Source of the DNA: Flavobacteriales bacterium
GTDB taxonomy: Bacteria; Bacteroidota; Bacteroidia; Flavobacteriales_F; PHOS-HE28
Direction: 5' to 3'
DNA: 64,000 nt
Assembly (NCBI GenBank): GCA_019638115.1
Contig: JAHBUK010000002.1
Coordinates: 441,867-505,866, forward strand
The translations under genes were made by a program, and so were the position numbers. How positions within the stretch are numbered: the first letter of the stretch is position 1; every line of letters begins with the position of its first letter. Shown here in pieces: positions 10,501-17,558 of this stretch. The notes beneath the pieces were generated by a model. It ran no database searches and was not told the origin of the DNA. It saw only the letters and a program-made list of their open reading frames with translations.

Positions 10501-10980
10501 GGGAACTGGAAGAGCAGTTAACCTTACCCTGACAGTCCCCACAGCCAAAGTGTTATTCTGGCAATTGTATCGAGACAACTTAATGTCACGCGTACCAGCA
10601 GTTGCTGATACGAAATTGATAGAGGCAGCACTGCCAGTACATTCTGGTCCATTGTCGTCATTGTACCCTTGTGAGGTACCTCCACCTTCAGGGTAAATCG
10701 TCATCTGCGTGTCAAAACCACTACCACAGTTGTACACCCTGTACGTGGCGCCAGCGAGCATACCTGTCACACGATATACTTGGCCAGACTCCATGGCCGG
10801 GCTGGTGATAATGTCACCTACCGCGGAAGGTGCGGCAACAGTTGCAACTACAGTAGGAGTGCCATAGGCACATTGGGCACTGACCTGGCCGGGGGATAGG
10901 AACAAGGCACCTCCGAAAAGGCTTGCCATTGACCATCCGATCAGGCCTCGCCGGGTGCGAGTTCGAGTTCGGGTTTTCAT
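4555..10980 (-). CDS. Giant multidomain T9SS-sorted surface protein (GEVED, CUB-like, P-domain)
   Basis: The protein has 2141 residues. I chose ATG 10980 because it gives an Arg/Thr-rich n-region and a hydrophobic signal core (ending V-S-A-Q); an in-frame extension to 11175 has no signal character. Order of modules: Ig-like repeats (about 240-390), GEVED domain (about 400-545, ending G-E-T-E-D-Y-D), second GEVED (about 650-780, G-E-V-E-D-Y), a CUB-like block shared with the left neighbour (about 775-1130), a proprotein-convertase P-domain (about 1250-1395, W-S-I-R-V-C-D), an Ig-like domain (about 1400-1470), and a C-terminal Por/T9SS type A sorting domain (last about 95 residues, M-W-P-N-P-N-N-G then A-A-G-M-Y-M-V-T-V). 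It is secreted and surface-anchored by the type IX system. The adhesive role is inferred from architecture. Confidence 0.92.
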   Translation of the reverse strand: MKTRTRTRTRRGLIGWSMASLFGGALFLSPGQVSAQCAYGTPTVVATVAAPSAVGDIITSPAMESGQVYRVTGMLAGATYRVYNCGSGFDTQMTIYPEGGGTSQGYNDDNGPECTGSAASINFVSATAGTRDIKLSRYNCQNNTLAVGTVRVRLTALPVPPPPGNDCSNAIDLSLQTSPISGTTAAPGTTNVFSPSCIANTANDLIYFIDVPANGTITFTNTSPSYDSRIAVFYGATCPGNVQLFCWDDPDDQTNSWTNNTGNTQRVYWIQDGYLSNAGTFTLAWNLVVPPPCSGTPNPGNTVANSTLVCPGTTVNLSLENATSGTGVSFQWFESTESNSGPWTAVGTGSATFSPSPTVQSWYYCEVTCSSGPNMGASTPVQIAMQSLLNCYCTATYSNGCGFSGGDAITNVSLNGWSNASGCAASPYYTYFFPSVSQTTLQEGASYTLSITMGADGNQYSAAWIDYNRDGIFQTSETVGLSGNAGSNGTATLNFTVPSGITPGITRLRVRGGNDSALLDTQACGASSSTWGETEDYDISLSLAVPCAGVPDPGNTTATVCAVLTGGNATLGLQNPTLGTGVTYQWFSGPSSTGPWTSFGGSAATQAATGIDATTWYYCEVTCTSPDGGAASSNPISVNAVEPACAAGSTLLDENMTNISFAGINNNSGLASYSFFTCAGPAQVFNGVSYPFSATVAPFYTDTKVLVWIDYNRNGTFDTPDELAYESAVAGPFTGTITIPATITPGIARMRVRVTHTNPDFGTVNQTPCGTSNYGEVEDYLVNLVQCAIPTATFTSVDNCDNSQFSVDVNVSAFGLGTSGNLSYTVNGGSPVVQALSSTGLVTVGPFGAADYVQLSVTNSQPACGAATGVGFSTCPVVLDCGSELIVYHCYTNNDTRTFTFINPDEGLISIEFLPSSPVAAGDGVNFYDGPVGVNQISVPPFGSDLSNLPVITSPNDVFSIEVTSNASGSCADGGAGAGPWNIRVLCKQNCTPPEADVFVENDCDIPGFYLNVDLYDLGGIYDEDAEEVVYPNSAGIRIVVNGGSPTDYTGLTEDLYTYGPFPLNSVVAVTLLNEENELCNNFLGNFVRDPAVLCAGANDLCANAVPLAVNPFGSCMANSIEGTTQDAGNETLAPTCQGDVGPISDVWYSFNSGYQQPITISVQGITAGHVGWQIFAACGEAQLYCAPTPSVDVVGFAPNTNYLLRVFTNSSLGAPGTFNVCLNYPTTNFDHATCAQALAIPDNGCAANNFALGTFAIAGAPVGTLGTNVALESVELIVQHTWNSDMQIYLVSPSQQQIPLVLNRGGSADNFGNPSACPAQVMTLRDGFPAASTIPATNNVVGTFSPEQPLSGFNVGEANGNWSIRVCDGATGDVGTVRYVKLNFVCLGVAATASNNGPVCTGGDVQLTTTTAEDTNFSWTGPNGFSSNAQNPVLSNVSVANSGVYTVTVTSATNSCPTVRTTNVVVNPIPAGPSATGNYAICQNGTIPGGQGLTATYTVTSSAVSTFGGAPFNSPGPVTTVSTINVPALPAGATLTGATLTLNSINAINGSWRSEFRVALSGAYTLAATQVSSLGSSGLITPDPVINLTSFPTSGGTINLVLSESFDDGGVGTIDATVAGAFITVTYIAPVVWSDAATGGNQVGTGSPFNPVATNAVNPNVGGLYTFYAGVVDGNGCVSPRLPAYFSVGDNSATLEFYTTDNPADLSWQIEDVATNAVLYNGQGFMLPPNSTFPLNYCLPNGRDYKLRVTDNGDGASGYQLRNTSDQARMIDNFDNLGTGISEITGNPYSFSMPVGSDELIYTSCDKYWWKTNEYIVAAENAAVSALWIDGGANNVQSNNTGYEFWFYNPNGGYSFRKFRPHNVSDGYGNVGATRACHLKVNNWAVANHIPQFDLMNVRVRSRVSGVNSGWGAACRFVRDEALSACPPTKLMDIPGNQFLSCNQFRQFGVAGSRIHARPVTGANLFQWRFRIEAENVEIIRTSTSYFLNLNWNAGVAAPLLIGKTYEVDVRASKDGGATWCGLGGDPWGDICSLTIGTPPAVDGNQNMSLSADGVLAMWPNPNNGTEVWISLDGIDASIETVTVDIHDLFGKRVSARILPTQDGSLLTALPLNGDLAAGMYMVTVIAGDAQYVQRLVIQP
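7593..8650 (-). repeat. Duplicated coding block, copy B
   Basis: This is the partner of nt 1-1060 and encodes the same CUB-like plus Cys-rich module in the same relative reading frame. Two adjacent giant genes sharing one highly similar internal block, while the rest diverges, points to segmental duplication or gene conversion. Confidence 0.85.
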
Positions 10981-11302
10981 CAATTCGCGAGTTTGTTGAA
11001 CGTTAGGGTTGAACTTGGGCAGTGCTGGCGACCGCCGACGCCTTGTGAGCGGGTGTTGAGCTTCAGGAACTCTTCCTGGTAAGTAGAGTAGGGGATGTGT
11101 CTTCTTCTGTCGTGCGCTTCGAATGTTTAGTGGTGCAATGTAAAGGGATCGTCGATCCAACGCAATGGCAACCATTCCGCCCGATGTGCGTCGCGCCCGG
11201 AACTCTCAGGTTATTGCCGATCGCCAACTCCGACGCACTCAGGCAGTTGTTGGTCACAGCGATCGTTGAGACTACTATTTTGGCAAGCAAAAGAACCCCC
11301 GC
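10981..11302. other. Divergent intergenic region
   Basis: These 322 bases lie between the start of the giant minus-strand gene and the plus-strand gene at 11303. They should carry both promoters. Only a weak TAnTTTG-like sequence (near 11274-11281) precedes the plus-strand gene. No small gene or strong hairpin was recognised. Confidence 0.5.
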
Positions 11303-13276
11303 ATGCGATCGTTCACTACGCTAATTCTCAGTGCGCTACTTGGTGCAGCGCAGGCCCAAACCGTGCTCTTCAACGAGGACTTCGAGGGCACCCCGGCCTT
11401 CACGCTGAACACCACTGATGTATCATCGGTGGCCGGTGGCCAAAACCTCTGGTTGGTCAACAATGTGTACACCGGTGGCGCGGGCAGCATCACTTGCTTC
11501 GGCTTTCCGCTGCCCTTCAGCGTGCCCAACACGGCGGGTCAACCAGCGGGCATCAGCAGCCCCAACGGCAACTACATGCACATCAGCAGCCAGGCGGCTG
11601 TTAGCAGTGGTGTGCTCTGCGCCTCCTTCGTGGCTGCGGATGGCCTGTGCGCCACAGCAGCGAACCACTTCACACGCATGAACACCGACGTGAGCACCGT
11701 GGGAGCGGGTGATGTCACCCTGTCCTTCTGGTGGTTGTGCGGCGGTGGCACCAACAACTACGGCGAGGTGTACTACAGCACAAACAGCGGCACGAGTTGG
11801 AACCTGGTGGCCACGGCACCGGGCCAATACCGCAACCAGCAGAGCTGGGTGCAGCAGAGCATCAGCCTGCCGGAATTCAGCGGGCAGGCCACCCTACGTT
11901 TCGGTTTCCGCTTCTTCAACGGGGTCACCGCTTCCGCGCAGGACCCCGGTTTCTCGGTGGATGATGTACGCATCACTTCCGCACAGTCCGAGCCCACGAG
12001 TGTTAGCACCGGTGCCTTGGTGAACGAGGTGTGCGCTGGAGCGGCCATCCAAGTGCCCTACACGTCCGTTGGCAATTATCAGGCAGGCAACGTTTTCACG
12101 GCCGAGCTTAGTGATGCTGCTGGCAACTTCGGTACTGCGGTCACCATCGGCAGTGTAGCGTCCACCACCAGCGGCACCATCAATGCCACCATCCCACCCG
12201 GTACGGTGGCCGGTGCGGGATACCGTATCCGTGTTTCGGCCAGCGCACCGCTCACGGTGGGCTCACCCGGTCCAGGCACCTTGGTGATCGGGGCTGCACC
12301 CTTCGCGGGGCTCGATCAAGCGATCTCCTTCTGCAAGAACAGTGGCACCTACAACCTCTTCGACTACCTGGGGACCGGTGTCTCCACCTGCGGCTCATGG
12401 ACCGGGCCGGAAGGAGTAGCGGTGGGCGGTGTACTGAATACGGCCACGGACAATGGCGGCCTCTACACCTACAATACCAATTGCCCCGGCGGTTGTCCGC
12501 AGGACCAGGCCGTGCTTACCATAACCTTGGTGAACCCGGCGAACGCAGGTCAGGACGTGAACACTTCCTTATGCAGCAATGCACCTCCTGCTGCGCTCAT
12601 CAATCTCGTGCAGGGTGGAGAGATCACTGGATTCTTCTTTCAGAACGGATTGCCGTTCCAACTTGGCGCGCTCTCCACACCAGGCATCTACACACCTATC
12701 TATGTGGTATACGCTGACCAACCCTGCACCAACGATACGGCCAACTTCAGCATTACGGTGAATGCTCCCCCCAATGCGGGTACCAGCACCACCGCTACGC
12801 TATGCGTGAATGCGCCGGCGCAGGAACTGCTCTCCTTGCTGAACGGAGCAGATGCTGGCGGTGCTTGGACCGGCCCCACCGGGTTGCCATTCAGCGGCAC
12901 CTTCAACCCGGCCAGCGATGTTTCCGGTCTCTATTCGTACCAGGTCAATGGCATTCCACCCTGTGCCAACGCCACCTCGTTCGTGGCCATGGTGGTGGAT
13001 CCCTGCACGGGCGTTGATGAGCGGGATGGCGTAGCGCTTGTTCGTTGGGCCGGACAAGTTGCGGGCGGTGTACACCAGTTCACTTGGCCTGGAGCCATCC
13101 TCCGCGAATGGGCCTTGTATGATGCCGCCGGAAGCCTGGTGCCATCGGTGCGTGTATGGGCCAGTGGTGAGCGCATGCTTCTGGACATGGGCGGCGCTGG
13201 TACCGGTGTTTACTTGATGCGGTTCCGGACCGATGCCGGTGTGCAGGTGGTCCGCCTGCTGCACGAGGGACGATAA
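11303..13276 (+). CDS. Secreted choice-of-anchor/MAM-like protein with a T9SS-like C terminus
   Basis: The protein has 657 residues with a clear signal peptide (residues 1-19, ending A-Q-A-Q). Residues about 20-230 begin F-N-E-D-F-E-G and end D-P-G-F-S-V-D-D-V-R-I-T. This is the jelly-roll pattern of choice-of-anchor J/MAM-like domains, where F-S-V-D-D-V is typical. The middle carries Ig-like repeats with spaced Cys and W-T-G-P motifs. The last about 85 residues (W-A-L-Y-D-A-A-G, then G-T-G-V-Y-L-M-R-F, ending V-V-R-L-L-H) have the spacing of a T9SS type A sorting domain, although the usual P-N-P motif is not evident. It is expected to be exported and surface-attached. It is transcribed divergently from the giant adhesin gene. 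Substrate or ligand unknown. Confidence 0.85.
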   Translation: MRSFTTLILSALLGAAQAQTVLFNEDFEGTPAFTLNTTDVSSVAGGQNLWLVNNVYTGGAGSITCFGFPLPFSVPNTAGQPAGISSPNGNYMHISSQAAVSSGVLCASFVAADGLCATAANHFTRMNTDVSTVGAGDVTLSFWWLCGGGTNNYGEVYYSTNSGTSWNLVATAPGQYRNQQSWVQQSISLPEFSGQATLRFGFRFFNGVTASAQDPGFSVDDVRITSAQSEPTSVSTGALVNEVCAGAAIQVPYTSVGNYQAGNVFTAELSDAAGNFGTAVTIGSVASTTSGTINATIPPGTVAGAGYRIRVSASAPLTVGSPGPGTLVIGAAPFAGLDQAISFCKNSGTYNLFDYLGTGVSTCGSWTGPEGVAVGGVLNTATDNGGLYTYNTNCPGGCPQDQAVLTITLVNPANAGQDVNTSLCSNAPPAALINLVQGGEITGFFFQNGLPFQLGALSTPGIYTPIYVVYADQPCTNDTANFSITVNAPPNAGTSTTATLCVNAPAQELLSLLNGADAGGAWTGPTGLPFSGTFNPASDVSGLYSYQVNGIPPCANATSFVAMVVDPCTGVDERDGVALVRWAGQVAGGVHQFTWPGAILREWALYDAAGSLVPSVRVWASGERMLLDMGGAGTGVYLMRFRTDAGVQVVRLLHEGR

Positions 13277-13326
13277 AGCGGCCCATGGATCGTGCACAAC
13301 TTGTGAAAAACGCGAGGCACGAAAAA

Positions 13327-13358
13327 TTGCTTTCTCCCCCCTACGGCGGATACTTTCG
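13327..13358 (+). promoter_or_regulatory. Bacteroidota-type promoter before a gene-free transcribed-looking region
   Basis: TTG at 13327-13329 is followed after exactly 21 nt by TACTTTCG at 13351-13358. The same geometry (TTG-N21-TAnnTTYG) precedes the genes at 22770 and 58972, which supports it being real. No protein gene follows for 660 bases. Confidence 0.5.
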
Positions 13359-13361
13359 ACG

Positions 13362-13653
13362 CACCAACGTTCATTGAGGAAAGCCTTCGGGCTTGCTGTA
13401 GTTCAGGAAAGAAATAGGAGAACGGAACGCCGCGGCCCTGCCCCAACTCAAGGCCAGCCTGGTAAGAGGTGATGCGATCACGGTCCGTTCAGTGCATGCC
13501 AGAACCTGCACGGTCCTTTTCCAGGACAACAGGGTAGGAGCAATGTCCTTCGGGTCATTGTGTACCACCGCCTCTTTGATACTGCGGCATTCGGTTCGGC
13601 CAAGGCCGGTACCGGGTGAAAGCGGGGATCGCCTTTCAGGTGGTCCCCGCTTT
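13362..13653 (+). ncRNA. Candidate structured non-coding RNA
   Basis: This stretch of about 290 nt lies downstream of a good promoter and contains no credible protein gene. It has two hairpins closed by UUCG tetraloops: AAGCC-TTCG-GGCTT at about 13382-13395, and a CAATG...CATTG stem around TTCG near 13542-13563. It also has a GTCCT/AGGAC hairpin near 13516-13531. It ends in a perfect 10-bp stem (AAAGCGGGGA, 15-nt loop) at 13619-13653. I compared it mentally with RNase P RNA, tmRNA, 6S and SRP RNA. The opening GAGGAAAG resembles RNase P RNA, but the other conserved RNase P elements are missing, so no family is assigned. The exact ends are estimates. Confidence 0.4.
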
Positions 13654-13708
13654 GCGTTCGGGGCAATTCCTTGCGTGGGCTGATGGGCAGACCTGTAGCG
13701 TGTTATTG

Positions 13709-13816
13709 CCACATGTCGCCATGCTGGGGCTACCCACATGTCGTCCCTCCGGGACTGCACGAACGTGATGTGACGTGGGATCATCATTCTACCCACATGT
13801 CGCCCCGCTGGGGCTA
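13709..13816. repeat. Three CCACATGTCG-tagged mini-hairpins
   Basis: CCACATGTCG occurs at 13709, 13734 and 13793. Each copy is followed by a small hairpin of different sequence: CC-ATGCT-GGGGC, GTCCC-TCC-GGGAC and GCCCC-GCT-GGGGC. The conserved tag plus covarying stem looks like a REP-type dispersed element rather than a coding or CRISPR sequence. Confidence 0.55.
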
Positions 13817-13960
13817 CTGCCTCTTGTGGTGCCTCCGGAACTATGTGCCGATCGGATGTCCATCCCTATTCGTGTGTGAACTGATGATGTGAGCGAAACA
13901 CGGCTTTCACATGGTGGACATGAACACGATCGATCGTGGATAAGTGCGCTGCGGCATGCG

Positions 13961-13992
13961 CCGGGCACCCCTGTTGTTGCCCGGTACATTTG
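13961..13992 (+). promoter_or_regulatory. phoH promoter: perfect -7 box preceded by an inverted repeat
   Basis: TACATTTG at 13985-13992 matches the Bacteroidota -7 consensus TAnnTTTG, 22 nt before the phoH start codon. Directly upstream CCGGGCA (13961-13967) and TGCCCGG (13978-13984) form a 7-bp inverted repeat occupying the -33 position, where no TTG is present. This could be an operator. Confidence 0.45.
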
Positions 13993-14014
13993 GACAACCC
14001 CGTTCCTTGATCGC

Positions 14015-15349
14015 ATGAAGAAGAAAGACCAGAAGATCTTCGTACTGGACACTTCCGTGATCCTCTACGACCACTCCGCCATAGACTGTTTCGAGGAGCA
14101 TGATGTGGCGATCCCCATACAGGTCCTTGAAGAGCTTGACACCTTTAAAAAAGGGAATGACACGATAAACTACGAGGCACGTGAGTTCATCCGACACCTC
14201 GACCAGATCGCGAAGCGTGATGTGCTGAGCGATTGGCAACCGCTGAACGGGCCATCGCGCGGCAAGTTCAAGGTGGTGGCCAAGCATGACCTGAACGGCG
14301 TGGATGCCACCAAGGTCTTCGCCGATGCCAAGAACGACCACCAGATCTTGAACGCCACGCTCACCCTGCAACGCCAGAATCCCGGGCATAAGGTGGTGTT
14401 GGTAACCAAGGACATTGCGCTTCGCCTCAAAGCGAAGAGCCTTAACCTGATGTCCGAGGATTACCTCACAGGCAAAGTGCGCGACGTTCGTGAGAAGCTG
14501 TACACCGGTCGTACCGTGGTTGACGATGTGAGCGAGCAGCGGATCGATGATCTCTTTGAGCGTGGCAGCATGAGCGTGGAGGAGCTCGATCTGGGCAAAC
14601 CCAAGGGCAATCATTTCTTCATCTTGAAGCACAAGAAGAAGAGCATATTGGCCAAGTACGACCCGCGTACGGATACCGTGGACCGGGTGGAGAAGAAGAG
14701 CATCTTCGGCATCAGCCCAAAGAACGCGGAGCAGGCACTGGCCATGAGCGCACTGCTGGATCCGGAGATCAAGCTTGTGACCCTGCAAGGTGCCGCTGGT
14801 ACTGGTAAGACCTTGCTGGCATTGGCTTGTGCCTTGGAGCAACGCCGCGAGTACCGGCAGATCTATGTTACGCGCCCCGTGGTACCGTTGAGCAACAAGG
14901 ACATCGGCTACCTCCCTGGCGATATCCAAAGCAAGTTGGATCCCTACATGCAGCCTTTGTGGGACAACCTGAAGTTGATCAAAGGGCAGTTCGAGAAGCA
15001 CGATAGCACACCGAAGCGGATCGATGAGATGCTGGAGAACGAGAAGATCTCCATTGCGCCCTTGGCCTACATCCGCGGCCGCAGCCTAAGCAACATATTC
15101 TTCATAGTGGATGAGGCGCAGAACCTAACGCCGTTGGAGATCAAGACGGTGATCAGCCGTGCCGGTGAAGGCACCAAGATCGTGTTCACCGGTGATGTGA
15201 ACCAGATCGACACGCCCTTCCTGGACACGGAAAGCAACGGCTTGAGCTACCTCATCGACAAGGCCAAGGGCGACCCGCTGTTCGCACACATCACACTGGA
15301 GAAAGGTGAGCGCAGTCCGCTGGCCAACCTGGCGAACGAACTGCTCTGA
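14015..15349 (+). CDS. PhoH-family ATPase with an N-terminal PIN domain
   Basis: The protein has 444 residues. ATG 14015 was chosen because it directly precedes the PIN domain start (K-I-F-V-L-D-T-S-V-I-L); upstream in-frame codons carry no domain. Residues about 7-160 form a PIN nuclease fold with conserved acidic residues (the D of L-D-T-S, an E in L-E-E-L-D, D near K-D-I-A-L). Residues about 230-444 are a PhoH P-loop domain with Walker A G-A-A-G-T-G-K-T and Walker B F-F-I-V-D-E-A-Q-N-L-T. PIN-PhoH proteins (YlaK type) are considered RNA helicase/nuclease-like proteins in the cytoplasm; the physiological substrate is not established. It stands alone, convergent with xseB. Confidence 0.92.
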   Translation: MKKKDQKIFVLDTSVILYDHSAIDCFEEHDVAIPIQVLEELDTFKKGNDTINYEAREFIRHLDQIAKRDVLSDWQPLNGPSRGKFKVVAKHDLNGVDATKVFADAKNDHQILNATLTLQRQNPGHKVVLVTKDIALRLKAKSLNLMSEDYLTGKVRDVREKLYTGRTVVDDVSEQRIDDLFERGSMSVEELDLGKPKGNHFFILKHKKKSILAKYDPRTDTVDRVEKKSIFGISPKNAEQALAMSALLDPEIKLVTLQGAAGTGKTLLALACALEQRREYRQIYVTRPVVPLSNKDIGYLPGDIQSKLDPYMQPLWDNLKLIKGQFEKHDSTPKRIDEMLENEKISIAPLAYIRGRSLSNIFFIVDEAQNLTPLEIKTVISRAGEGTKIVFTGDVNQIDTPFLDTESNGLSYLIDKAKGDPLFAHITLEKGERSPLANLANELL

Positions 15350-15361
15350 TCAGCGGCCCGC

Positions 15362-15381
15362 AGATCCTGTTCAGGCTCTTA
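15362..15381. repeat. Solo arm resembling the 26.6-kb inverted-repeat element
   Basis: This 20-bp segment between phoH and xseB matches 17 of 20 positions of the right terminal arm of the element at 26534-26700 (shared core GATCCTG..CAGGCTC). As in that element, the arm supplies the stop codon of the minus-strand gene. It could be a relic or chance. Confidence 0.35.
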
Positions 15382-15579
15382 AAGGCCCAGCTTCTTCACG
15401 ATCTTGCTCACCTCGGCTTCGGTGCTGCGCAACATCTCGTTGCAGAAGGTGATGAGCTCTGCCGCGCGTTTCACCTTCGCGGTCAGTTCATCCACGGAAA
15501 TGCGATCGGCCTGCAGGTCGTTCATGATCGTTTCGAGCTCTTCGTAGGCCCGTTCGTAAGTCATGCGTTGTTCAGCCAT
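15379..15579 (-). CDS. xseB: Exodeoxyribonuclease VII small subunit
   Basis: The protein has 66 residues, normal for XseB. The start at 15579 gives the typical opening (M-T-Y-E-x-A-Y-E-E-L-E-x-I), the hallmark helix of the family, followed by a second helix (V-D-E-L-T-A-K-V-K-R-A-A-E-L-I). It overlaps the xseA stop by 8 nt, so it is likely translationally coupled. It binds the large subunit to form the cytoplasmic ssDNA exonuclease. An in-frame upstream extension lies inside xseA and is not used. Confidence 0.93.
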   Translation of the reverse strand: MAEQRMTYERAYEELETIMNDLQADRISVDELTAKVKRAAELITFCNEMLRSTEAEVSKIVKKLGL

Positions 15580-16948
15580 GATCGCTTTGGGTGGTAATGG
15601 TGGAGCGAATGCTCCCGCTTGCAAAGGTGGTCTCTATCTCGTCACCCGGCTTCAAGTGGGAAGCGCTCTTCAGGGGTACGCCCTGAAAACGTGTTATGGT
15701 GAACCCACGAGCAAGTACACGGTCGGGTGCAAGTAGTTGGATCGCCTGGTCCATTCCTTGCACGCGGTCCAAGAGCATGGTCAGCCCGCGTTGGGCCAGT
15801 TGCTCCAAAGCATTCCGCATTTCGCGCAGCCGTGCAGCTTCCACCTGTTCCACTTTTTGCAGGGGCAACAAGGCCAGTTTGCTGGCGTGGCCGTCCACCT
15901 CGCGGTCGTAGAGGTGTATTGCATCGCGCACCCTGCGGGTAACCATGGAGGCGGTGGTTTGCAGTGCTCCCCGCTCGAGTTGGCAGCGGTTGATCGGACG
16001 CGACCGGGTCATTTCCGCATAGGCGCTGAGTTGCTCTTTGCGAAAGGAGAATACCTCGCTCATACTGCGTTGCACGGTGACGAGAAAGCCGTTCAGCGCG
16101 GTCTCGAAGTAGAGGCACTTGTCCAACAAGTGGTCAGCGATCGCAGTGGGGGTTTTGTGTGGGGTGTGTGCAATAAGGTCAAGCACGGAGACGTCCACAT
16201 CGTGTCCGATACCGGTCATTACAGGTATGGGCATCCGCGCCACGGCCCTGCACAGGTCGAGGTCGTTGAAGGCTTCGAGGTCAAGCTTGGAACCACCACC
16301 GCGAATGATCACCACAACGTCGAAGCGTTCGGGGTCGATCGCGGCGATCGCGGCGCGCAATTCCTGTGGAGCATTTTCACCTTGCACCGACGAAGGGAAC
16401 TCACGGATGTGGAAACGGTATCCGTACTCGTTGTGCGTCAGGTGTTGCATGAAATCCGCATACGCTGCCGATCCGATGGAAGCGATCAGCGCTACGCGCT
16501 GGATCACCAGTGGAGTGGGCAGGGAGCGGTTCATATCGTAGAGGGCTTCCTTGCGCAGGGTCTCCACGGTTGCCTGTTTGCGTTGCTCCAATGCCCCCAG
16601 CGAATAGGAGATGTCCACCTCCTCGATATGCATGCTAAGGCCGTGCACCGGGTTGTACTGCACCGATGCCAGGAAGAGGACCTCGGAGCCTTCCTTCAGC
16701 ACATTGAATAGATCACTTCCAAGTGCCTCGCGTATCCCACGCATGTGGTATTGCCAGATGATGCCACGCATCACGGCCACACGGGCGCCATCCTCGTGTT
16801 GCACCAGATCCAGGTAAACATGTTTCTGGGCGTTTATCCCTGCGATCTCCGCCTTCACCCAGAAACGCTGGCTGGCCGTGGCCTTCTCTATCTGCTTCCG
16901 GATCGAAGTGCAGACCTGAAGCAGCGAGAATACCTTCTTGTCGGACAT
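15572..16948 (-). CDS. xseA: Exodeoxyribonuclease VII large subunit
   Basis: The protein has 458 residues, the family length. An N-terminal OB-fold (about 1-110; W-V-K-A-E-I-A-G-I) is followed by the catalytic domain with the conserved stretch V-V-I-I-R-G-G-G-S-K-x-D-L-E-A-F-N and P-V-x-T-G-I-G-H-x-x-D. It continues as a long helical region and a C-terminal segment (V-L-A-R-G-F-T-I-T-R) typical of XseA. With XseB it degrades single-stranded DNA to oligonucleotides in both directions, acting in mismatch and damage repair. First gene of an xseA-xseB pair. Confidence 0.95.
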   Translation of the reverse strand: MSDKKVFSLLQVCTSIRKQIEKATASQRFWVKAEIAGINAQKHVYLDLVQHEDGARVAVMRGIIWQYHMRGIREALGSDLFNVLKEGSEVLFLASVQYNPVHGLSMHIEEVDISYSLGALEQRKQATVETLRKEALYDMNRSLPTPLVIQRVALIASIGSAAYADFMQHLTHNEYGYRFHIREFPSSVQGENAPQELRAAIAAIDPERFDVVVIIRGGGSKLDLEAFNDLDLCRAVARMPIPVMTGIGHDVDVSVLDLIAHTPHKTPTAIADHLLDKCLYFETALNGFLVTVQRSMSEVFSFRKEQLSAYAEMTRSRPINRCQLERGALQTTASMVTRRVRDAIHLYDREVDGHASKLALLPLQKVEQVEAARLREMRNALEQLAQRGLTMLLDRVQGMDQAIQLLAPDRVLARGFTITRFQGVPLKSASHLKPGDEIETTFASGSIRSTITTQSDHG

Positions 16949-17053
16949 GCTGGAAAAAGACCGAGTGCGACCTGGGCCTCGGAGGGATGCCGAAAGTAGT
17001 GAGATGAGCCAGCTCTGCGTTGGCTTGGCCCTGTCGTTACGGTAGCTCTTGGC

Positions 17054-17446
17054 TCAGAAAAGTTCCTCCACTTCGATGAAGTTGAAATCGAGGCGGAAGA
17101 AGCTTTGGTAGTCCTTGCCGGTCTCGGCCATCTCTTCATCGCCACACTCGTAGTGCCAGTTGATGCGCACTTGCTGTCCGCTTTCATTCACGGCGTCGAG
17201 CTTGCGGAAGATGTTGAAGAGGTGCTTGCTGGAGCTGGTGTCCAGGTAATCGAGCTTCATGTTCACCGTGGTCTCGCCGCAGGGCTCTCGCAAATACTCT
17301 TCGAGCCAGTGGTATACGCGCGAGTAGAACTGCTCGGAATTGGGAGGCAACGAGCGCCCTGTGAATTCCATTACGCCTTGCTCCAGATCAAGGTCGATCT
17401 GTGGCGAGGTCTCAGTACGGTCAATGTGGAAACGTTTGGTGGCCAT
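17054..17446 (-). CDS. SiaC-family (DUF1987) regulatory phosphoprotein
   Basis: The protein has 130 residues; ATG 17446 starts the recognisable domain (T-E-x-S-P-x-I-D-L-D), and an upstream in-frame extension is not conserved-looking. The core L-D-Y-L-D-T-S-S-S-K matches the conserved region of the family. In the Pseudomonas SiaC the Thr of N-T-S-S-S-K is the phosphorylation site controlling partner binding, for example to a diguanylate cyclase. No kinase or phosphatase partner gene is adjacent here, so its signalling circuit is unknown. Cytoplasmic. Confidence 0.8.
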   Translation of the reverse strand: MATKRFHIDRTETSPQIDLDLEQGVMEFTGRSLPPNSEQFYSRVYHWLEEYLREPCGETTVNMKLDYLDTSSSKHLFNIFRKLDAVNESGQQVRINWHYECGDEEMAETGKDYQSFFRLDFNFIEVEELF

Positions 17447-17558
17447 GCTGGGGACCACCGCTCTGGTGGTGCTCCCAAAGATGGCTCGCGGTGTTGTGCT
17501 GCTCACCGGGTTCCTGCAACGGTGACCAACAGGCCACTGTTGATGGCTTGCCCATCGC

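Larger units (their letters stand above)
13654..14014. other. Gene-free spacer upstream of phoH
   Basis: This stretch holds three copies of a short palindromic repeat (13709-13816, listed separately) and the phoH promoter region. Open frames here on both strands have no signal, domain or codon-use support. Confidence 0.5.

Noticed and set aside
18..10696. Many open frames on the plus strand opposite the two giant genes (for example 1370-2710 and 5311-6945)
   Set aside because: They mirror a long minus-strand coding frame with signal peptide, domains and sorting domain. The shadow translations are His/Val/Arg-rich with no domain, a consequence of GC-rich codon use.
13374..13653. RNase P RNA (rnpB)
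   Set aside because: GAGGAAAG and GGTAAGAG words recall RNase P RNA, but the other conserved blocks and the expected order and spacing are missing.
13371..13796. A 141-codon minus-strand frame in the phoH upstream spacer
   Set aside because: It crosses the candidate RNA hairpins and the CCACATGTCG repeats, has no signal, domain or sensible codon pattern, and overlaps a good plus-strand promoter.
15737..16711. A 324-codon plus-strand frame opposite xseA
   Set aside because: xseA is unmistakable on the minus strand, and the shadow has no recognisable protein character.
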